From Ziziphus jujuba (taxonomy: Eukaryota > Streptophyta > Magnoliopsida > Rosales > Rhamnaceae), in contig NC_083379.1 in assembly GCF_031755915.1 (NCBI RefSeq), forward strand, positions 27,776,001 through 27,840,000: a DNA stretch of 64,000 nt, written 5' to 3'. This document shows positions 43,938 to 55,192 of this stretch, piece by piece. The translations under genes and the position numbers were made by a program. Under the pieces are notes generated by a model. It did no database searches. It was not told the DNA's origin and saw nothing but the letters and a program-made list of their open reading frames with translations. Within the stretch, counting starts at the first letter, position 1; every line of letters begins with the position of its first letter.

Positions 43938-45005
43938 TGAAGAGAATCTGCCCGTGCCCATACAACCGATAACCCGTTGGCTTGTAAATCCTATACAGTT
44001 GAAGACCGGGCCCATCACTAGGGCACAAGCCAAGAGATTTGAGGAAAACTTGGCCGGATTTATAAAAGGAGTTATCAATTCTCAAAAGGACTTGTCAACA
44101 GCCAAAGATTCAAACCCTGTTTTAAGCATCCAAGTGGTGGATGCCGATATGGACCCATGTAGCTGTTTTAGTGCATTTATGGACTCCGAGCAGCAAGGAA
44201 TGGGTTCAACACTTCTTGAACTCAATTGATATCACTAATAGATCATGGAATCAAGTCAAGCAACCAAGGAGGTCATTTGAACGTGGAACAAATTCTTGGC
44301 CGAATTTGCTACATTTGCTGCTGGCTTTGCTGTATTTTTTTGATTTGGCATTTTCTTGTTCCAATCAAGTGAAATGTATGAGAATCATAATTAATACTAT
44401 TTGGAATCCATGGCACATTGGAACTGACTTAGAGCCTTTAGAAGCTGAAAATTGATCAAAGATAGTTTAGTTGTCAAACTAATCAATTAGTTTTCTATGT
44501 TGAATTTGACTTTTTGTTTTAGGAAACTATCTTTTATTTTGGTTTTTATTTGTTTATTTGCTGGAAAAATTAACTTAAGAAAGTTATTATTTTATTATTT
44601 CAATTGTAAATTAATTAATTTATTATTCAAAATAAGGGAATTAATTAATCCAAATAGGTTTAGGAAAGGATGTGAAATTTGGCGAACACTTGTTTTCTAA
44701 TCTTAGTAGCCGAATTTTACATAATTGATTAATTAGGTTTGTTATTTTATGACTTTAGCCTATTTAAGGACTTATTTTCAGCGAGAAATTAGCTTACGTA
44801 TTATTCCAAAACACCATTAGAGAATGAGTGTTTTAATTTTACTTATCAATAGGACATCCATCTCCTGTTGTGGCGTCTTTGATATACCAAAGTTTCTAAT
44901 CATAGGTTGATTTGGGATTGAGGTGACCATAAGAACTTGGACTTAATTTTTCAATTCGAGCTAATATAATACGACCTAGGCACGAGTCAACCTAGGTTCG
45001 TATTA
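43938..45005 (+). repeat. gypsy L 5' LTR
   Basis: 1068 bp, TGAAGAGAATCTGCCCG to GGTTCGTATTA (terminal CA mutated to TA). Tail ORF at 43954-44229. Confidence 0.9.
43954..44229 (+). CDS. LTR-encoded pol C-terminal tail (gypsy L, 5' LTR)
   Basis: 91 codons, MPIQPITRWLVNPIQLK through GPITRAQAKRFEENLAGF to a stop after GSTLLELN. The tail is complete here. The same length and motif order are found in the 3' LTR. Confidence 0.6.
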   Translation: MPIQPITRWLVNPIQLKTGPITRAQAKRFEENLAGFIKGVINSQKDLSTAKDSNPVLSIQVVDADMDPCSCFSAFMDSEQQGMGSTLLELN

Positions 45006-45007
45006 TT

Positions 45008-45019
45008 TGGTATCAGAGC
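45008..45019 (+). promoter_or_regulatory. primer binding site of gypsy L
   Basis: TGGTATCAGAGC, exact iMet-type site, 2 bp after the LTR. Confidence 0.9.
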
Positions 45020-45848
45020 CGAATTTTGTTCAGGTTTATTCTATCTTAACTATTTTATTTATTTTTATGTTATTTTTCAATTTTAGCATTAGGTTAAGAT
45101 TATTCTTGGTTCCTACACGTTCTACAAATAAAAAATAAAAAATAAATAATTCCTAGTCACATTAGGTTTCCTTGTTTTACTGTATTTTTGCTTCCTAGTT
45201 TGTTGGTTGTTTTTTATCATTATTCTAATTAATTTGGTTTATTTTTTATTTTTCTTTGTTGTTTTAATCTTAATTAGTTGCATTCATATATTCAAAAAAA
45301 AAAATAGAGGAGTTGCAAGCATGTTGCATTAAAATCTAAAAACTGAGCAATTTGTTTTTGTTTGGAGATTAGATCGGGTTTGTTGAATTTTTGGCATTCG
45401 AATTGCAATTTTTGGTGGTGATTCTTACTACTGGAGTTGAGTTTAAAAAAACAGAAAAAAAAAAAAAAGAAAGAAAAGCCAAAGAAAAAAAAAATTTGTA
45501 AAAGGTCGATTTTTAGTTAAAGTTTGGGATTCGAATTTGTTTGCTGGAAAATTGTTAGAGTTTCTGAGTTATTGCCTATTTATTCAATATTTGGTTTCTG
45601 GAAAATTGAATTTAGAGTGCTAAAATTGTTTGGATTAAAATTGGTAAAGGATTTGCCACAAAGACTTAAATTACAAGAATAACAATCAACAATTGTTCCC
45701 TATTTTGTTCGAATTGATTCTTGTTCATTGTTTGAATCTCTTTTCTATATTTTATCCTTAAATTTTTGGTTTCTTTATATTCTAGACCAGTATTTATTGA
45801 TTCCAAAATTTCATTGATATTGACCTTGTTTTGATTAGTCTGGCCAAG

Positions 45849-46972
45849 TGATACGAACTTAGGACGACCTGCCTTTAAACCCGTATTATATTAGTCTGGA
45901 TCAAAAAATTAAGTTCAAGTTCTTATAATCACCTTAACCCCTAACTAACTTGTGATTAGAAACCTTGGTATGATGAAGATGCCACAATAGGTGATGGATG
46001 TCTTATAGATAAGTCAAACTAAAACACCCACTCTCTAATGGTGTTTTAGGTGTTCAAAGAGAATAAAGAGAATTCTTTCTCACAAATAATTTTCTGAATA
46101 TTATTAAAGGTTGTGTTCTTTCTCAAAATTAAACCCTTAAATAGGCTAGAGTCAGAAAATAATAAACCCTACAAATTTAGGTTAAAACCAGCCACTAAAG
46201 AGAAAAGGAAACGTGTGGGCCTATTCTCACACTACTTTCCTAAACTAATTTGAATTAATTAATTCCTTTATTTGGAATTAGGAATTAATTAATTTACAAT
46301 GAAAATAATAAAATAATAAATTTCCTAAGTTGATTTGTCCAGCAAAATAAATAAATAAAACCAAAATAAAAGCTAATTTCCTAAAACAAAAGACAATGTT
46401 CAAATTAGAAAACCATTTGACTAGTTTTATATCTAAACTAACGTTGACCAATTTCTAGCTTGTTTGAGCTCCAAATCAGTTTTCATATGCCATATAGGGT
46501 TGAAAATATGATTAATAATGATTTCCACATGTTTCTCCTTGATAAGAATAAGTCAAACTTGCTTGAACAAGAAGAAAAATCAAAGTCAGTGGCTAAACAT
46601 CACATTTTCGGTCAAATTGAGATGCTGTCCATACAAGCCGGTTTTAAGTGCTTTTGATTCCACCTTGTCACGATTCCATGGCTCTTGCTGATATACATTG
46701 AATCCAAGAAGTTTTGGATCCATCCGTGGCTGCCCAGAGTCTATATTTGCACTAAAACAGCTACCCGGGTCTGTAACAACTTCCACTACTTGGATGCTTA
46801 AAATAGGTTTTGTATCTTCGGGTATTGTCAAGCCCTTTTAAGAATTAACTACTCCTTGTATAAAGGCAGCTAGGTTGTCCTTAAATTGCTTGGCTTGAGC
46901 TCTAGTGATTGGCTCGATTTTCATCCGTATCAGTGGGTAGTCGGTTGTATGGGTTCCGACAAATTCTCATCA
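45849..46972 (-). repeat. solo gypsy LTR with target duplication CCAAG
   Basis: 1124 bp in reverse: TGATACGAAC at left, CAAATTCTCATCA at right. CCAAG is at 45844-45848 and at 46973-46977. The leader of L is continuous across it. Solo LTRs arise by recombination between the two LTRs of an inserted element. Carries a tail ORF on the minus strand (46586-46831). Confidence 0.95.
46586..46831 (-). pseudogene. LTR-encoded tail, partial (solo LTR)
   Basis: 81 codons beginning MTIPEDTKPILSIQVVEVV, the second half of the tail; a stop separates it from the PITRAQ half near 46880. The frame then runs on past the usual stop. Confidence 0.5.
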
Positions 46973-47252
46973 CCAAGACTAGGTTTTTGTCAATTCACTC
47001 AGTATTTGTTCGTTTTAGTTGCTGTTTCATTGATAAGTTTAATTAAGGCAAACTCATGATCTAGTTTCTCTTTTATGTGTGTTTAATTGGAACTTTGAGA
47101 TAATTCTTTCAGTGGAAAAAGGCAAGAGAGTGTGAGCATAAAAGAGGGTTAAAAGGTGAAACTAGTGTGCAAACACAAGTGTTGAGACTTTGTTTGAGTG
47201 AAACAAGTGAGGGAGTGATTTTGGTAAGGATTTTGCATTATTTATACTAGCA

Positions 47253-47571
47253 AGGCAGATTCTAGAATGAGAAGAGAATATGGATCATTTCGAATTAATG
47301 AACAGGAATCTGTAGGGTTCTAGGGTGAATCTCGAGCAACGGGAAGTGGAGGTGAACCTACTGACATGCTGGTGGTCTTGGAACAAGTTCAACAGATGAA
47401 TGCTCACTTTGATCATTTAGATCAACAGATGGACAAGTTAAAACATCACAAGGTAGTCCAAATCCAAGTCAAGAATTTCATGGTGGATGACGATGAGGAC
47501 GAGGTAGTCGTGGATGGCCTAGGGAAGAATTTAAAAGAGGTAATTTTGGTGATGATTTTGAAGAGAGGGTC
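47253..47571 (+). pseudogene. gypsy L gag, N-terminal part
   Basis: Corresponds to 3543-3840 of element A. The start codon is AGG (47253-47255) in place of ATG. The frame 47366-47596 reads MLVVLEQVQQMNAHFDHLDQ, as A reads AILEQLQQMNGQFDHINQ. Cut by the LTR fragment. Confidence 0.8.
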
Positions 47572-48221
47572 TGATACGAAAACACTCACTCTCTAATAGT
47601 GTTTTAAGTGTTCAAAGAGAACTAAGAGAATTCTATCTCACAATTAATTTTCTGAATAATATTGAAGGTGTATTCTCATTGAAAAATAACCTTAAATAGG
47701 TTAAAATCACAAAGCAATAAACCCTAAAAATCTAAGAACAAATCGGCCAAGCATGGTAAATTTCTAATGTGGCCGAATTTTGCATTCTTTCCTATTCTAA
47801 ATTCGATTAATTAAATTCTTTATTTTGAATTAGAAATTAATTAATTTAAAATGGAAATGATAAAATAATAACTTCCCTAAGTTGACTTATCCAGCAAATA
47901 AATAAATAAAAACCAAATAAAAGACTAATTTTTTAAAACAAAAAGTCAAAATCAAATTAGGAAACAAATTGACTATCTTTCAAACTAAGCTGTCTTTGAC
48001 CGATCAATGACTAATTTAAGCTCCAAATCAGTTTCCATATGCCATGTACGATTCCAAATAGGATTAATATTGGTTCCCACATGTTGCCCTTGCTTGGAAT
48101 AAGTCAAACTTGCGTAATCATCAAATGTAGTCAAAGTCAACAGTAAAACTTGTCATTTTCGGCCAAATTGTAATGTCATGCGCACAAGTTGGTTTTAGGT
48201 TCTTTAGCTACTGACTTGTCA
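47572..48221 (-). repeat. gypsy LTR fragment within gag of L
   Basis: Reverse LTR piece: terminal TGATACGA is kept, then ~170 bp are missing, then AAACACTCACTCTC onward. The piece stops ~430 bp before where the LTR should end. About 175 bp of gag are missing at the insertion point as well, so the right border arose by deletion. TATA region decayed. Confidence 0.75.
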
Positions 48222-49083
48222 TAACTATTCATAGGCTAATTAGTAGCTTTGAAGTTTGGAAATTATGCACTCCAATGGTGGACTAATGTACCCAAAGGAG
48301 AGTTGGAGATGAATCTATTACTACTTGGCAACAAATGAAAGGAGCCATGAAAAAAAGATTTGTACCAAGTCATTACCATAGGTTGCTGCATCGAAGGCTT
48401 CAATCATTAATGCAAGGAAGTAGGACCATGGAGGATTACTAGAAAGAGATGGAGATGCTCATGATAAGTTTGAGCATGAATAAAGATCGAAAGGCAACCA
48501 TGGCAAGGTTTTTGGGTAGTTTAAATCACGAGATAGCCAACTAAGTGGAGATTCAACAAAATGTGGAATTGGAAGAGATGCATTGTGGGGCTGTTAAAAT
48601 TGAGAACCAATTTAAGAGAAGGGGTACAAGCTCATGGTTTGAAGGTGGTTCAAGCAGTGGGAAGACAAATCCAAGTGCTTGGAGAAGCAATCCCACCTAT
48701 GAAGTAAGGACAAAACCGAAACTTAGAGAAGAAAGTTCTAACTAGCGAAGGAAAGAAGCCGAAACTGAATCTATCCAAGCACCTAAGATTGAAGGTAAAA
48801 CTGATCATAAACCTTCTAGAACTCGTGATATTGTTTGTTTTAAGTGCCAGGGATGAGGACATATTGCTAGTTAATGCCCGAAGCAAAGGATCATGATGCT
48901 AAAAGGTAATGGAAACTTGGAATCCGAATTCGAAAAAGAAGATATTGGAGGTGAGGAACATAAGGAATCCAAAACACTCAAGGTTTTAAGGGCTGAATTG
49001 ACTTTAGTGGCAAGAAGGGTTCTAACCATGTACAAAGATGAGGATCAAATTCAAAGAGAGCAAATCTTCCACATTCAATGTGA
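48222..49083 (+). pseudogene. gypsy L gag, C-terminal part
   Basis: Resumes with capsid sequence; frames include MEIQQNVELEEMHCGAVKIE (48545-48745) and the region before protease (48893-). The zinc knuckle at ~48836-48876 has a TGA stop at 48854-48856 (CFKCQG-stop-GHIAS), at the same codon as in element A. Confidence 0.8.
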
Positions 49084-49794
49084 AAATCAAGGTAATATTT
49101 GTAGTATGATATTTAATAGTGGAAGTTGTGCTAATGTAATTAGTAGTGTGGTAGTTGATAAATTAGGGTTAGCAACAATTAAACATCCTGAACCATATAT
49201 ATTACAATGGCTTAATGATAGTGATGAAATAAAAGTAAATAAACAAGCCAAAGTAAAATTCAACATTGATAAAAATATGTGGATGCTGTATTGTGTGATG
49301 TTGTTCCCATGCATGCTGGTCATATTTTATTGGGGAGGCCATGGCAATTTGATAAGGATGCCATATACTGTGGAAGAGAGAATTCCATTGTTTTTAAATT
49401 TAAGGGAAAAAATATTAAGCTGGAGCCATTAGCTCCAAAGGAAGTATTTAAAGACCAATTACAAATGCAACAAAGGAAGGAGGTTGAACGGCTTAAGCAG
49501 AAAGCAAGCATGGCACCCACAGTTTCACCATCCATCCTAAAAGGTAGGTGCAAACTTGCTGTCCATGGTAAGTCCTCTAAAATTCAAATTGAGTGGAAAC
49601 ATCATGATAAACCCGAGAGTGAGAAAAAGCATGAAAAAGTCAAGAATGGTGAGAGAAAAGGTGAATCCATGAAAGAGAGGGAAAAAGAAAGGAAAGAGAA
49701 GAAAAAGAAAAAATTTTACCTGAGTTTTGGAGAAGTTAAAAAGGTATTTTTGAGTGATAAACCCTTGCTAGTCATGATTTATAAAGATAATTAG
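48893..49794 (+). pseudogene. gypsy L protease and linker
   Basis: A 179-codon frame (48893-49432) covers the end of gag, LTLVARRVLTMYKDEDQIQRE, and a protease where the motif reads MIFNSGSCANVI: the catalytic Asp (D-S-G) has become Asn. A second frame (49279-49794) carries DVVPMHAGHILLGRPWQFDK and the Lys/Glu-rich linker ending FYLSFGEVKKVFLSDKPL. Confidence 0.85.
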
Positions 49795-50820
49795 TTAAAT
49801 GATCAAGCTAATCCTAAAGAACTTGTATTACCAAGTTCTATCTATACGCTTTTATAGGATTTTGATGATGTCTTTTTGGGGGAGATTCCTATTTAAGGGA
49901 TTGAACATCAAATCAATTTTGTGCCAGGGGCTGCCATTCCTAATAGGCCTGCATATATTCGTGAGAGCATGAGTCCATGTGCTATCTCTGTTTTGTTAGT
50001 ACCTAAGAAGGATGGTTCATGGCGCATGTGTATAAATGGTAAGGACATGAATAATATAACCATTAAATATAGACATCCAATTCCTGGGTTAGATGATAAG
50101 TTAGATGAATTACATGGTGCATGCATGTTTACTAAAATTGATCTTAGGAGTGGGTATCATTGCATTAGTTAAACCAAAAGGCATTACTAACAACTCATAC
50201 AAACCATATTTAGTTTTAAATGCATGTAGCACTTTTATGAGATTAATGAACCATGTTATACGCCCATTCATTAGAAAATTTCTGATTGTTTATTTGGTGA
50301 TATTCTTGTATAGAATAGGCATTCAGATGAGCATGTAGAACATCTTAGGTTAGTTTTAGGAGTACTTAGGAAAGAAAGATTATTTGCTAACCTCAAAAAG
50401 TGTGATTTTTGTAAAGATGAATTGGTTTTTCTAGGATTTGTTGTAAGTGCTGCAAGAATTAAAATTGATCAATCCAAGGTGAAAGCTATACAAGAGTGGC
50501 CAAAACCTGCATCTATTACCCAAATGAGGAGCTTTCATGGTTTGGCTAGTTTCTACCGAAGATTTGTCAAGGATTTTAGCACCATCTCAACACCTTTGAC
50601 CAAAGTTGTAAAGAAGAATGTTAGATTCAAATGGGGGGAAGCACAAGAAATATCTTTTAATTTGTTGAAAGAAAAATTAACTAATGATCATTTACTAGTT
50701 TTGCCTAATTTTTCTAAAACTATTGAAATTACATGTGATGCTTTGGGTGTAAGTATTGAAGCTGTTTTAATGCAAGAAGAAGGCCTATATCATACTTTAC
50801 TAGTGATGATTTTGATTTGA
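49795..50820 (+). pseudogene. gypsy L RT and RNase H start; integrase deleted
   Basis: [17 protein letters not shown] (49921-50172), [11 protein letters not shown], then a broken stretch over the catalytic box. Next comes 50422-50820 with FLGFVVSAARIKIDQSKVKA, FHGLASFYRRFVKDFSTIST and RNase H start ITCDALGVSIEAVLMQEEG. After that the frame jumps to the end of pol: about 1.4 kb present in element A (RNase H body, integrase) is missing. The junction falls at TACT, found at both breakpoints in A. Confidence 0.85.
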
Positions 50821-50832
50821 GGGCAAATCCTA

Positions 50833-50843
50833 GAGGAGGGGAA
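50833..50843 (+). promoter_or_regulatory. polypurine tract of gypsy L
   Basis: GAGGAGGGGAA next to the LTR start, same as element A. Confidence 0.8.
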
Positions 50844-51970
50844 TGATGAGAATCTGCCCGTGCCCGTACAATTGACAAGCCATTGGGGTACATATCCTAT
50901 ACAGTTGAAGACCGAGCCCATCACTAGGGCTCAAGCCAAGAGATTTAAGGACAACCTGGCTGGCTTTATACAAGGAGTTATCAATTCACAAAAGGGCTTG
51001 TCAATAGCTGAAGATTCAAAGTCTAATTTAAGCATCCAAGTGGTGGAGGTCGATATGGACCCGGGTAGCTGTTTTATTGTATTTACGGACTCCAAGCAGC
51101 AAGGAATGGGCTCAACACTTCTTGAACTCAGTTGATATCACTAACAGGTCATGGACTCAATTCAAGTTAGAAGCAAAAGCAACCAAGGAGGTCATTTGCA
51201 CATGGAACATATTCTTGGCTGAATTCGCTATATTTGCCGCTAGCTTTGCTGTATTTTGTTGATTTGGCATTTTCTCTTTGTTCTAATCAAGGGAAATGTA
51301 TGGAATCATAATTAATCCTATTTGGCATCATACATGGCACATTAGATCTGATTTGGGGCCTTTACAAGCTGGAAATTGGTCAAAGATAGCTTAGTTGTCA
51401 AACTAGTCAATTAGTTTCCTATTTTGAATTTGACTTTTTGTTTTAGGAAACTATCTTTTATTTTGTTTTTTATTTGTTTACTAGACAAATTAACTTTGAA
51501 AAGTTATTATTTTATTATTTTGATTGTAAATTAATTAATTCCTAATTCAAAATAAGGGAATTAATTAATCCAAATAGGTTTAGGAAAGTATGTGAAATTC
51601 AGCCAACACTTGTTTCCTAATCTTAATGGCCGAATTTTACCTAGTTAATTAGGGTTTATTGTTTTGTGACTTTAGCCTATTTAAGGGCTTTTTTTCAATG
51701 ACAAATCAGCTTACGTATTATTCAGAAATTTATTTGTGAGATAGAATTCTCTTAGTTCTTTTTTAACACCTAAAACACCATTGGAGAGTGAGTGTTTTAG
51801 TTTAACTTATCAATAGGACATCCATCACCTATTGTGGCATCTTCAATATACCAAGGTTTCTATTCATAGGTTGATTAGGGGTTGAGGTGACCATAAGAAC
51901 TTGAACTTAAATTTTCGATCCGGGCTAATATAATACGTGTTTAGGTGCAAGTCGACCTAGGTTCATATCA
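50844..51970 (+). repeat. gypsy L 3' LTR
   Basis: 1127 bp, TGATGAGAATCTGCCCG to AGGTTCATATCA. Contains the complete tail ORF. AT microsatellite follows directly. Confidence 0.9.
50860..51135 (+). CDS. LTR-encoded pol C-terminal tail (gypsy L, 3' LTR)
   Basis: 91 codons from the first Met (MPVQLTSHWGTYPIQLK) to GSTLLELS. Conserved parts in order: KTEPITRAQAKRFKDNLAGF, IQGVINSQKGLSIAE, a variable segment, SIQVVEVDMDPGSCF, and the end. The frame before the first Met is open through GAG GGG AAT GAT GAG AAT, i.e. through the polypurine tract, which shows it is the end of pol, not a separate gene. A basic, helix-prone first half and acidic second half. Known precedent: CRM-clade gypsy elements, whose integrase end overlaps the LTR. 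Whether this is that motif is not settled. Confidence 0.65.
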   Translation: MPVQLTSHWGTYPIQLKTEPITRAQAKRFKDNLAGFIQGVINSQKGLSIAEDSKSNLSIQVVEVDMDPGSCFIVFTDSKQQGMGSTLLELS

Positions 51971-52413
51971 ATATATATATATATATATATATGGAACCGA
52001 GAGAAAGTTTGTGTGGCTGGTAGAAGACATGTGGGTACCTTTTTTTGACATAGATATATGTAGGAAGCCTTATGCTATTGTGAGTATTTTCATGCTTCAC
52101 ATGTACAAATATATTAAAAAAAAGAAAAAGAAAGCATGAGATACTTTGATGCTATATATATACATATAAATCTACGAAACCGTGTGCTTTCGTGGATGTT
52201 TTTCATGCTTTACATGTATATATATATATATTAAAAAAAATAGGCTTGAGATGCTTAAATGCTATTAGATGTGTATATATATGAAACTGAAAGGTATGGT
52301 GGTATAGCTAGATTGAAGACACGTGATTGCTTTGTTGTCATATAAAGTTGTGAGCAAGTGTGCCAGTTTGTAGCATTACTTCGTGCAGGTTCCAGCAAAT
52401 AAACAAGTCAATA
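51971..52413 (+). other. element J non-coding region with ~113-bp tandem repeats
   Basis: Starts with an (AT)n run (51971-51991). Then units containing CATGCTTCACATGTA (52091) and CATGCTTTACATGTA (52204), 113 bp apart, each followed by an AT run, ATTAAAAAAAA and GAGATRCTT-ATGCTAT. A third unit lies left of gypsy L (43848). Confidence 0.7.
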
Positions 52414-53447
52414 TGTTGAAGTGTGGCAATTTTGCCACTTGATGGTGCATGTCACCGGCTAGCATGCACACCTTGGTATCAAATCCTTTCCTTTTATGAG
52501 TTTATATTTTTTTGTATGTTTTTAATTTATACAAGGTATATTTTGATAATGTTTTGTGCCTAAGTTATGTATGCAAAAGTATAGGCAAAATTATGCACAA
52601 AAGAGTAGGAATGTTATGCTTGAAATGCCTATGGTGCTGGATTCATAACTTCCAGCAACATAGTTCCACTATTTATCTTATATCTCAGGTTGCAAATGGA
52701 TTTTTGGGCTGAAATTTTGAGGGATGTCTGCAGACATATATAGAAGACTATGGTTCAAATTTCAGGTCAAAATGACATGGGAAAGTCCATTTTATATTCC
52801 AAACCGATTGCTATATCTGATGGGCCCAGTATGCAGAGTATGGGCCAGTTTTGGAGCTGTTTGGCCTATGATCCGGTTCCAGAACTTTCCTAGCTCTTGG
52901 AACAATATTTATTGATGACCAAGGATTCTTCAAACCAAGTTTCATAAGCAGATACAAAGGGGAACTAAGTAGGTGAAGCTAGTTTGGTTGTTTACCCAAA
53001 CTAGTTAAACAATAGGAACTTACTTCAAACCATGTGCCACTTTTTACTATATTTGGAATAGACATGTTGCAGCTGGTTTTTGACTCTTTTGTGTATGAAA
53101 AGTTAGGTGTTGACCATTTTACTTTTTAAATTTCAAATACTTTACTCATTTTGTAAGCTCACATGCTTGGCATGTGTGAACTAGTTGTAATTTCAAGCTT
53201 ATATTGTAAAATGAATGAAATGGCTATACATCCAAGCCTTATTTTCAAAAGCCAACGTGTTCCTCTTCTTCTTATCTCTTCTTCAATACCTTAGAACACT
53301 TTAGGAACCTAAAAACCAGAAAACACCATAACCAAAACCTAAAAACACAACTCACACACAACCATTCCCAAGAGCATCACCAAAAGCTTGCTTGTTGCTA
53401 ACACTTCAAGCTAGCTTGCTCTTGGTCATAACCTTCTCACCCCAACA
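52414..53447 (+). repeat. solo LTR of copia D family, target duplication CAATA
   Basis: 1034 bp, TGTTGAAGTGTGG to CACCCCAACA, plus orientation. CAATA at 52409-52413 and 53448-53452. Nearly identical to 14501-15535. No internal sequence. Inverted repeat TGCTGGA/TCCAGCA at 52635-52657. Confidence 0.95.
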
Positions 53448-55192
53448 CAATATGCACACATATTCATCTGGTTAATGAATTGAAGAACTAGTGGCAAACA
53501 CAAGGCCACATATCTACATGAAAATTAAGTTTGCAAAGCCAAAGTTTCAATACTACGTCAGTGACTAATAAAGAGGCCATGCATTGGAGAAGTATGAAGC
53601 TGAATATGGGTGCAGTAAATAAAGCTGAGAAGGATGAAAGACATACCAGTTCGTGGAAGCTGTTTGATTGATGCAATGGAAGCTTGACTACAAGGAGAAT
53701 GGGGTCCTGTTGGTGCATGTTTCACAGTGGGATTTGCAATGAAAAAAAAATGCATATAAGCTTTCCTTGTAAGCCAGATCCTGCAATTAAAGAAGAAAAG
53801 AAGGCTTGGATGGTCCACACTTTGAAAATTGATAGTTGATCCCACTTGGAAGATGGCTCAATTTGCAAAAGTTTCTGTTTGTAATTGAAATGCTTCAGCT
53901 GCAAGCAAAGTAAATTGAAAAAGAGGCAATCACATGTGTATCTATGGAGCCCATGATCAACAAAAAAAAATAGAAGAATTTTTTGGAAATGAGGGATTAG
54001 TAATTGTGATGTTAAGTTTATATACTCTAGGGTTTGATGGCCGAATGGGATACATATGAGTATTGAATTATTTGGTGCATTATATGGCGATTAATTTTTT
54101 AGGCCAAAAAAAGTGCTAAATATTGTCAAGCTACTTTTTGAAAATACTCAGAATTGAAACAAGAAGCTGAAGCTTAATTTGGTAGTGAAAGAATTAATAT
54201 GTATTTTATAAGATTCAGTGAAATTTTTGTAAGGTTATAAAAGTTTAGCTAATCAAATGAATTGAAAAGGTTGGAATAAAGAGCACATTCTAGAGGTTAT
54301 GGAGTTGGAAATCACGGATTGGCATTAACAGGTAATATTGGCATACTTTAAATATGATATATTTGGAGGCAACTGATCGATAAATACCTTGTGTGGCCAT
54401 AGTACTTTACCTTAAATTGGTTTTATTCTTGCTACATCAAATATTCCATGAGAAATAAAGCTTCACCTTGTGTGGCTATCTTTTTGGCCATCTAATTTAA
54501 TGAAAGATGGACATGCCATTTTATGGAAATTAATGATTGATTCATAATTGATACGAGATCACAAAAGACGTTCAATGTGGTAAAAAGAAGTTTAAAGGAT
54601 TACATGGAATAAGAAAAGAAAGAAAGAAGGTAAATTGGCAAGAAGAATCTAGATTGAATTTGGAATGAAGTAATGGCAATTACCTTTGTTTAAATATTGA
54701 GATTTAATTTCTTTTGGGAAGTCTTATGAAACAAGATTTTTTACAATGTCGGCCTTGGGTCCGGTTCAGGGTGATTGCAAAAGATGGTTGAGCAACATGG
54801 TGGCTCAAAAGAAAATCTTGCATTTAAGTAGCAATCTGGAGTTATAGGATTTTTGGTGCAAGGAATTTACGTAGAAGGCTTGATTAAATCTATAAAAGTG
54901 GGGTCAGCTTAACCTTTAATTGGTGTATGGAATCTTGATGTGTATGGAAGCTATGACAATTATATATGTGGCAACTTACGGTGCTTAGTCAATTTTTGGC
55001 TAGGGTGATGTAATTGGAAGTGCCATGTCAGTCTACAAGGTGGAAAAATAGATTGCAAACCTATAAATGGCACTCTTTTAGTAGGTTGAATAGTTAATTT
55101 GGCTCAAATATTAAAGAAGTGAGAAAGCTTTGGATTGACTTTGCTTTTCAATTTTTCCATGTGACTACAAAATTACAAAGCAAAGGGGGCAA
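53448..55192 (+). other. element J non-coding region, right part
   Basis: No conserved ORF; short frames are not retroelement-like. It ends CAAAGGGGGCAA (55181-55192), a purine-rich tract suited to a PPT, directly before the LTR. Confidence 0.5.

Larger units (their letters stand above)
45020..47252 (+). other. gypsy L leader, split by a solo LTR
   Basis: Leader 45020-45848 and 46978-47252. It shares many strings with leaders at 297 and 2467. Poly-A/purine stretch 45448-45500. Interrupted at CCAAG by the solo LTR below. Confidence 0.8.
43938..51970 (+). mobile_element. Ty3/gypsy retrotransposon L, full length but lacking integrase
   Basis: LTRs at 43938-45005 and 50844-51970, leader with a nested solo LTR, a gag split by an LTR fragment, protease, linker, RT and start of RNase H. 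The rest of pol is deleted. ATATA occurs on both outer sides (43933-43937, 51971-51975); this fits a 5-bp target duplication, but the site is AT-repeat DNA, so chance is possible. Same family as A. Confidence 0.85.

Noticed and set aside
51940..52139. 64-codon ORF with YIYIYIYG
   Set aside because: Translation of an AT microsatellite at the gypsy LTR edge.
53488..53904. Minus-strand ORFs right of the solo LTR as a host gene
   Set aside because: Short, overlapping in several frames, no motif; lies in the non-coding part of element J.
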